DNA of 14,876 bases from DATMNI01 sp035570275. Its GTDB lineage: Bacteria; Acidobacteriota; Terriglobia; Bryobacterales; Bryobacteraceae. Under the pieces are notes generated by a model. The model did not search any database, was not told where the DNA came from, and was given only the letters and a program-made list of their open reading frames with translations. Numbering within the stretch: the first letter of the stretch is position 1; every line of letters starts with the position of its first letter. Of the stretch, positions 7,166 to 12,398 are shown one piece after another. The DNA lies in assembly GCA_035570275.1 (NCBI GenBank), contig DATMNI010000344.1:1-14876 (forward strand). The letters run 5' to 3'. The position numbers and the translations under genes were made by a program.

Positions 7166-8263
7166 TCACTGCCCCACGATCAGGTATTCGTGCACTGCAG
7201 CGCGTTCTACGCGGTCATGGGTTCCGAAGTGGTAACGGTGCGGCTTCTCATAGGCGCTAACGGTCGTTTTGTAGCGCCGTAACAGACCTTCCAGTATTTC
7301 CCGGTCCGGGAAGCCGTTGGAACTATAGGAGAGAACAATTATGCTGTCACGGTAAAGCCGGAACAGCCGGTCAAAAGCTTCAATCGCCGTCTTGCGGTAG
7401 CTGAACGGCGTATAAGGCTTTTCGATCTTCTTGACCCGCGTGTCCTCCATGATGCGTACACCTTTCCAGTAGCAGGAAAGACCTTCGAGGAAGTGATACC
7501 GCTTCATGTAACAGTTGTCGTCGGAACGCGGCACATAGGGCGGGTCCAGATATACAAGGTCAATGCCTTTTGGCTCCAGGCTGAACACGTCTGCGTGTTT
7601 CACGGTGTGGAGGCGACCGTTGTCGAACACAACCCGGTTGAAGGCTTCGACCTGTTCAAGAAAGTGTTCCTCGATGGAAAGGCGCAGATCGCGGCGGCCG
7701 TCGTCGTAGCGCGAAAGGTCGCCAGAGACCGTGAAAACCCCTCGCGGCTGCTTCTTGAGACAGGAGCGCATAAGAGCGGCTTTAGCGAGGGCACGCCGGT
7801 CTGGGTGATCGAGGTTGTCAATGTTGGCGCAAACACGATCGAGAAACCGTAGATCTTCGGTTGTATAGAAAATGCCGTCAAAGGTCCGTTCGATAAAATG
7901 AGGGCCGTTGCTTCGGGCCGCCAGAAGAGATGTCAAGGCGGAACTGTCCAGGCGGTGCTGGCTGTTGGCAACCGTGGCCCCTGCCAGCACCGCCGGAAAA
8001 TTCAGGAAGTCGGATGCAATCACGCGCTTGCCCATGGCCTTCAATAAATAGGCAACGCAACCACTCCCAACAAACGGGTCTGCCGCGGTCTCGAAATTCA
8101 TGCCCCGTAAAACGCCATGGATCCATGGCAAAAGACGGTGCTTGGATCCCATGTAGCGAAGCTCGGGATACGCCGCGACATGCTCAGGGAGGGGGATCTT
8201 AGTGAAATCCTCCTGGCTATAGACAAGGCTGATCCCCGGTGTTCGAATTGTGGCGGCGAGCAT
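7166..8263 (-). CDS. D12-class N6-adenine DNA methyltransferase of a type II R-M system
   Basis: From the ATG at 8263 the product is 365 residues. It transfers a methyl group from S-adenosylmethionine to adenine in DNA and so protects the host from the adjacent nuclease. Motifs in D12 (alpha-group) order: motif X RYMGSKHRLLPW (36-47), motif I DPFVGSG (62-68) for cofactor binding, an acidic loop ASDF (83-86), and catalytic motif IV YLDPPY (238-243). The middle (about 100-230) is the target-recognition and insertion region. The frame is open 34 more codons to an ATG at 8365, but those residues are Arg/Gly/Pro-rich and lie across the candidate promoter, so 8263 is preferred; GAGG lies only 2 bases before it, so the start is less sure than the gene. 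The restriction gene follows after one base. GC of one sampled line (7321-7380) is 45%, suggesting horizontal origin. Confidence 0.93.
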   Translation of the reverse strand: MLAATIRTPGISLVYSQEDFTKIPLPEHVAAYPELRYMGSKHRLLPWIHGVLRGMNFETAADPFVGSGCVAYLLKAMGKRVIASDFLNFPAVLAGATVANSQHRLDSSALTSLLAARSNGPHFIERTFDGIFYTTEDLRFLDRVCANIDNLDHPDRRALAKAALMRSCLKKQPRGVFTVSGDLSRYDDGRRDLRLSIEEHFLEQVEAFNRVVFDNGRLHTVKHADVFSLEPKGIDLVYLDPPYVPRSDDNCYMKRYHFLEGLSCYWKGVRIMEDTRVKKIEKPYTPFSYRKTAIEAFDRLFRLYRDSIIVLSYSSNGFPDREILEGLLRRYKTTVSAYEKPHRYHFGTHDRVERAAVHEYLIVGQ

Positions 8264-8277
8264 TACCTCGGAATCGT

Positions 8278-8307
8278 ACCATAGGCTGCCGGGTGCCCGG
8301 CTCCCAA
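8278..8307 (-). promoter_or_regulatory. candidate promoter of the R-M module with a palindrome in its spacer
   Basis: On the minus strand TTGGGA (8307-8302) and TATGGT (8283-8278), four of six matches each, are separated by 18 bases. The spacer contains a perfect inverted repeat, GCCGGG-CA-CCCGGC (8301-8288). Transcription would start near 8271-8270, leaving a leader of only 7-8 bases (CGAGGTA) before the ATG at 8263. A dimeric repressor, or the methyltransferase itself, could bind here; no control-protein gene is seen nearby. A second GC-rich arm (GGCACCGGG at 8308-8316) can pair with CCGGGTGCC (8289-8297) with one mismatch. Confidence 0.35.
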
Positions 8308-8485
8308 GGCACCGGGCCGGGCCTGCGACAGTCTGCCGCGTCCCCCGTGCTTCCAGGCGTGGCAATTCTCCGCGCCCTGCGTTTTCGACAGCGGCCCTTG
8401 GTCAATCTTTTGTTGGGGTTACGGTCTGCGTTACTTGGCCCCCAGCTTGCCTATTTATCAGATGAAAAGGGAAGTCGCTAGTTTT

Positions 8486-8518
8486 CAGTCGTCAGTCGTC
8501 AGTTGTCAGTTGTCAGTT
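8486..8518 (+). repeat. 7-base tandem repeat just upstream of the peptidase start
   Basis: CAGTCGT occurs twice (8486-8492, 8493-8499), CAGTTGT twice (8500-8506, 8507-8513), then CAGTT (8514-8518): 4.7 copies of one unit with a C/T change between the two halves. It ends 12 bases before the ATG at 8531 and runs straight into the putative Shine-Dalgarno TAAGG. Such short arrays vary in length by slippage; a copy-number change would alter the leader but not the reading frame. Confidence 0.85.
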
Positions 8519-8530
8519 AAGGCCACCTAT

Positions 8531-11392
8531 ATGCTTGCCATAATCCGACAATACCTTCTCATCGCCGGTATCTACGCCGTTATCCTGGCTGGCGTGCTCT
8601 CGGCCCAGCCGCGCCTCATCAAAGGTACGATCCAAGACACGCACCGCGCCCGCATGACCGGTCAGATTCACCCTATGGCGAAGGCCGAAAACGATCTCGG
8701 TCCGCTGGACGCTTCCGTAACCTTGCCGGCCATTACGCTCGTCCTCCGCCAGAGCCCCGAACAGCAGGCCGACCTGGATCGCCTCCTCAGCGCGCAACAG
8801 GACCCCTCCTCGCCGGACTATCACCGCTGGCTCTCTCCCGAGCAATTCGCCGATCGCTTCGGCGCGTCGCCGGACGATATCGCCAAGATCACGGCATGGC
8901 TCGAGCAGCACAACCTCCATGTCACCACTGTCGGGCGCACTCGTACCTCAGTGGCCTTCACGGGCACCGCCGGCGACGTCGAACAGGCGCTACAAATCAG
9001 CTTCCACCGCTATAGCGTGGAGGGCCGCAACCACTTTGCCAACACGGACGAGCCATCCCTGCCCGTCGCCCTCCAAACCGCCGTCCGCGCCATTCACGGC
9101 CTCCACGATTTCCGCATGCGACCCAAAGCTGTCCTCCGCCCGGCGCTCGACCCCAAATACGACTCCGCCACTTCTGGAAATCACTACCTGAGCCCCGACG
9201 ATTTCGGCACCATCTACAACATCAAAGCCCTTTGGAACGCGGGCTACGATGGAACCGGGCAGAAAATCGTCGTTGCCGGCCAAACCCAGGTCGACCTCGC
9301 CGACATCCAGCAGTTCCGCGCCAAGTTTTTGCTTCCGGCCTCCGATCCCCAGTTGATTCTCGTGCCCAACACCCAAGATCCTGGAACGGTGAAAGGCGAT
9401 CTCGGCGAAGCCGACCTCGATCTGGAGTGGGCCGGCGCCACCGCTCCCCAGGCGACCGTCGTCTATGTCTACTCCTTCGACGTCATGGACGCCGTGCAAT
9501 ACGCTATCGAGCAGAATCTCGCCCCTGTGCTCAGCGTCAGCTACGGCCTCTGCGAAGCCCTCACGCCGAACTCCGACATACTCACCATGCAATCGTGGGC
9601 GCGCCAGGCCAACGCGCAAGGCATGACCTGGGTGAATGCAGCGGGCGATTCCGGCGGCGCCGATTGTCTGTCCGGCACTTCCAGCAATGGCGCGGGACTA
9701 TCGGTCGACTCTCCCGCCGACGTTCCCGAGGTCACCGGCGTCGGTGGCACTACCCTCCACGAAGGCTCCGCCCAATACTGGAACGCGGCCAACAACGCCA
9801 ACGGCGGTTCGGCCATCTCATACATTCCCGAGACCGTCTGGAATGACAGCACGACGGGCAATCCGGCCGCGGGTGGCGGCGGCGCCAGTACCGTCTTCGC
9901 CCTGCCCACCTGGCAGACCGGTCTGGGTGTGCCGGGCGACGGCGCCCGCAACGTCCCCGATATTTCGCTGGCCGCCTCGGCCGATCACGATGGGTACCTG
10001 GTCTACACCGGCGGCAAGCTCTCCGTCTTCGGAGGAACCTCCGCCGGCACGCCTTCCTTCGCCGGAATTGCCGTGCTGCTCAATCACTATCTGGTGTCCA
10101 CCGGCGCTCAGGCCGCCCCCGGCGTCGGCAACATGAACCCGCGCCTCTACGCCCTCGCCCAGTCCGGAACCGGCGCGTTTCATGATGTCACCGCCGGCGA
10201 CAACATCGTCAGCGTAACGTGTGGTGCGCGCTCGCGTAACTGCGTAGCCGGCTCGTATGGCTACCCGGCAGGCCCTGGCTATGACCAAGCCAGCGGGCTC
10301 GGTTCGGTCGACGCCTATAACCTGGTGACGGGCTGGCGCGCTGCCGGCTCGTCTGGCCGGGCGTCGGCGTCTGTCGCCCTGCAGGCCAGTACGACCTCGG
10401 TAGCCTCCACCGGTTCTGTCACCGTCACCGCAACCGTAACCAGCGGCACCGGCGCCACACCAGGCTCCACCCCCACCGGCGCCATCACGTTCACCTCCGG
10501 CGGCAATCCGATTGGCGTCGCGCCGCTCAGCGGCACGGGGTCGTCAGCCTCCGCCAGTATCACAGTCGGCGCCGCGCAACTCCAGGTCGGCGCCAATAAC
10601 ATCGTGGCCCAATACAGTGGCGATACCAGCCTGAATGCCGCCACCGGGGCGATCACCGTCGTCGTCACGGCGGTGACTTCGTCTGCGGCTCCGGCGATCG
10701 CCGGTCTGGCCAACGGCGCCTCCTTCCGGCAGACTTACGCTCCGGGAATGGTGCTCACGATCTTCGGATCGAACCTCGCGGACGCAACCTGGGTCGCCTC
10801 CGCCGTGCCTCTCCCTGTCCAGGTGTCCGGAGCCAGCGTCACCATCGGAGCCGTTAACGGAGGCGGAGCAGTGAACGGAGGCAGAGCCGTCAACGCCCCG
10901 CTCTACTACGTGTCGCCCGGACAATTCAACGTCCAGATTCCCTACGAAACGCCTGTCAATCAGCCTTGCATTTTGACCCTCACCAACAACGGCCGCACCG
11001 TCAGCACCACGATCACCGTCGCTGCCGCCGCGCCCGGTCTGTTCACGGATGCGAACGGGGCGATCGTGCCGGCCGCTACGGTAGCGCCGGGGGGCGTGGT
11101 GACTTTGTACCTTACCGGCGCGGGCGCCGTATCTCCGGCCATTTCCACCGGCGCGGCTCCCGCCGCAGGCACCCAGGTCGCGCAGTTGCCCGCCCCCGTG
11201 CAGGCGACCACCGTTTCCATCGGCGGAACCCCTGCCGCCATCGAGTTCGCGGGAATCCCAACCGCGTTGGTTGGCGTGACTCAAATCAACGTACGCGTCC
11301 CGGCAACCGTTCCGGTCGGAACGCAGCGTGTCGCAGTCACCATCGGAGGCATCGCCAGCGCCCCCGCTACCATCACCGTTGCGGCGCAATAG
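8531..11392 (+). CDS. secreted S53 (sedolisin/kumamolisin-type) peptidase with Ig-like and TIGR03437-type C-terminal domains
   Basis: The product is 953 residues. A signal peptide (1-25, cut near LSA) is followed by a pro-kumamolisin propeptide (about 45-200, with SSPDYHRWLSPEQFADRFG at 93-111). The S53 catalytic domain (about 218-603) has the serine-carboxyl triad residues Glu293 and Asp297 (GEADLDLEW), the oxyanion Asp373 (AAGDSGG) and the nucleophile Ser504 in GGTSAGTPSF. A C-terminal Asp-rich, calcium-site-like part (HDVTAGDN 551-558, GYDQASGLGSVD 583-594) closes the domain. Known S53 enzymes are endopeptidases active at acid pH after propeptide removal. An Ig-like repeat domain (about 613-712) and a TIGR03437-type domain (about 720-953, with LYYVSPGQFNVQIPYE and LYLTGAG motifs) follow, the latter typical of Solibacter-group secreted proteins. 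Start 8531 has AAGG 8 bases upstream; the frame is open 32 codons further upstream across the tandem repeat, but those residues precede the signal peptide. Confidence 0.93.
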   Translation: MLAIIRQYLLIAGIYAVILAGVLSAQPRLIKGTIQDTHRARMTGQIHPMAKAENDLGPLDASVTLPAITLVLRQSPEQQADLDRLLSAQQDPSSPDYHRWLSPEQFADRFGASPDDIAKITAWLEQHNLHVTTVGRTRTSVAFTGTAGDVEQALQISFHRYSVEGRNHFANTDEPSLPVALQTAVRAIHGLHDFRMRPKAVLRPALDPKYDSATSGNHYLSPDDFGTIYNIKALWNAGYDGTGQKIVVAGQTQVDLADIQQFRAKFLLPASDPQLILVPNTQDPGTVKGDLGEADLDLEWAGATAPQATVVYVYSFDVMDAVQYAIEQNLAPVLSVSYGLCEALTPNSDILTMQSWARQANAQGMTWVNAAGDSGGADCLSGTSSNGAGLSVDSPADVPEVTGVGGTTLHEGSAQYWNAANNANGGSAISYIPETVWNDSTTGNPAAGGGGASTVFALPTWQTGLGVPGDGARNVPDISLAASADHDGYLVYTGGKLSVFGGTSAGTPSFAGIAVLLNHYLVSTGAQAAPGVGNMNPRLYALAQSGTGAFHDVTAGDNIVSVTCGARSRNCVAGSYGYPAGPGYDQASGLGSVDAYNLVTGWRAAGSSGRASASVALQASTTSVASTGSVTVTATVTSGTGATPGSTPTGAITFTSGGNPIGVAPLSGTGSSASASITVGAAQLQVGANNIVAQYSGDTSLNAATGAITVVVTAVTSSAAPAIAGLANGASFRQTYAPGMVLTIFGSNLADATWVASAVPLPVQVSGASVTIGAVNGGGAVNGGRAVNAPLYYVSPGQFNVQIPYETPVNQPCILTLTNNGRTVSTTITVAAAAPGLFTDANGAIVPAATVAPGGVVTLYLTGAGAVSPAISTGAAPAAGTQVAQLPAPVQATTVSIGGTPAAIEFAGIPTALVGVTQINVRVPATVPVGTQRVAVTIGGIASAPATITVAAQ
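10847..10894 (+). repeat. 18-base in-frame repeat inside the peptidase gene
   Basis: Residues 773-788 read GAVNGG-GAVNGG-RAVN, encoded by about 2.7 copies of an 18-base unit with third-position changes. It sits in the C-terminal TIGR03437-type domain, where most members as I recall have a single short turn, so it looks like a small slippage expansion of a surface loop. Confidence 0.7.
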
Positions 11393-12283
11393 GGAATGGC
11401 TCGGGAGACGTGCCGGGTGACCAACTTCACACCTTTGTGCGTGACGAGTAGCCTCGGCCGTGGCGAATTCCCGGTGATCACCTACCAGGCGATCGCGCTG
11501 ACCGCTTGCCTGAAGGCACAGCAGCACCAGACCGGCGGGCCTGGCCGTTGAACGAGAGGCGGCCACAAAGGAGCCAGAGCCTCATCTCGCCCATGGAAAT
11601 GATCCGGGCGGGCAGCCGGTGCGCCGAAGCCAAATCCGCGCGCGCAGCACCGCGATGACCCCAGGCAGCTCCAAGAATTTTCTTCGAACGCCTCGACCTC
11701 GGGTGGGACGAACCAACAAGTGTGAAATCTTCCTTTCGCGGCGCAACGGTCCGGCTGGTGGGACGACGATGAACTGCGGTTGGCGACGACCCGTCTAGTG
11801 CGCGGGGTTAACGCGCCCGGTTTACCCTGGCACTTCAATCCCCTGCGGCCTGCGTGCCGGTCTGAGAAAGGCCTGCCCATCGACCTGCAAGATCATCGGC
11901 CCGGGCTTCGAAGAGGCCTGGCTTCTGCGGGTTGCGGCTGCGCGCGATACGGCGGGGTGGGCATTTCACCCTGCCTACTCCCGAGTCTGCCGGAGGGCAA
12001 ACCCAAGCTGGCCCAGGGCACCCCAGAGCCGTCTGCTTTTACCCCACCAGTACCAACGTACTTACCTGATGAGACAGCTCAAAGAGCGCCTTGAAGTGAA
12101 CTCCCTGCATGCTTTCCTACCTGGATCGGGATTCCCATGTGTCTGAAATGTCATAGGAACGCTAAGTTATAGATAGTTAAGTATCTTACTGCCTGAAAAC
12201 GACTCTTTTCGAGCGCCCTGGTATGGAAATCGTCTCCCGAAAACGGCGTGAGCAAGGCCAAGAACCCCGCTAAATCAATGCAA

Positions 12284-12309
12284 ATTAACCTACTTTTAAC
12301 TTGGTTAAT
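12284..12309. promoter_or_regulatory. candidate operator: TTAAC cluster with inverted repeat
   Basis: ATTAACC (12284-12290) and GGTTAAT (12303-12309) form a perfect 7-base inverted repeat with a 12-base centre. A third TTAAC lies inside it at 12296-12300, so TTAA(C/T) occurs at 12285, 12296 and 12305, about one helical turn apart. It is 90 bases before the receptor start, in the AT-rich zone, a reasonable place for a transcription factor to bind. The protein is not known. Confidence 0.4.
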
Positions 12310-12366
12310 GACTTGCTCGTGTTTGCCCCATACGGCAGTTCGTAGATGTACGGAAACTCGTCCGAA

Positions 12367-12389
12367 CTCCGGAAACCCTTAGCGGAGAG
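12367..12389 (+). promoter_or_regulatory. ribosome binding site of the receptor gene, inside a possible hairpin
   Basis: GGAGAG (12384-12389) lies 9 bases before the ATG at 12399 and is the best Shine-Dalgarno match. Its first four bases form the right arm of a possible stem, CTCCG (12367-12371) with CGGAG (12383-12387), with an 11-base loop. Only five base pairs are formed, so the structure is weak and may be chance. Confidence 0.4.
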
Positions 12390-12398
12390 TAAAACGAA

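Larger units (their letters stand above)
8264..8530. other. divergent control region between the R-M module and the S53 peptidase gene
   Basis: These 267 bases separate two divergently transcribed genes and must carry both promoters. The methyltransferase side has the candidate promoter at 8278-8307. On the peptidase side the sequence becomes less GC-rich after about 8395, and a 7-base tandem repeat occupies 8486-8518. I could not place a convincing peptidase promoter; TTACTT and TATTTA around 8430-8457 are only 15 bases apart and weak. No protein-like frame or RNA gene was recognised. Confidence 0.5.
11393..12398. other. about 1 kb with no recognisable gene, AT-rich at its 3' end
   Basis: Short frames on both strands (for example minus 11880-11482 and plus 11780-12094) have no recognisable motif, no good ribosome binding site and skewed compositions rich in Arg, Pro, Cys or Ser, so I do not call them. 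The stretch 11393-12100 keeps the high GC of coding DNA and could be a decayed gene. From about 12110 to 12398 the sequence turns AT-rich and looks regulatory: AGATA/TATCT inverted at about 12171-12185, a TTAAC cluster at 12284-12309 and an SD-proximal hairpin at 12367-12387. No tRNA, terminator with a T-run, or transposase remnant was recognised. Confidence 0.5.

Noticed and set aside
8264..8365. N-terminal extension of the methyltransferase to an ATG at 8365
   Set aside because: The 34 residues are Arg/Gly/Pro-rich and overlap the candidate promoter and palindrome; the conserved part begins after 8263.
10544..11566. 340-codon minus-strand frame opposite the end of the peptidase gene
   Set aside because: Its product is an Arg/Gly/Asp-rich shadow without motifs, while the plus strand encodes recognisable Ig-like and TIGR03437-type domains.
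12066..12087. CTGATGA followed by a GCTC-AAA-GAGC hairpin, resembling a hammerhead ribozyme core
   Set aside because: The GAAA that must directly follow stem II is missing and no stems I or III can be formed around it.
11482..12094. Overlapping frames on both strands (minus 11880-11482, plus 11780-12094)
   Set aside because: No recognisable motif, no good ribosome binding site and abnormal composition such as Cys- and Ser-rich runs.
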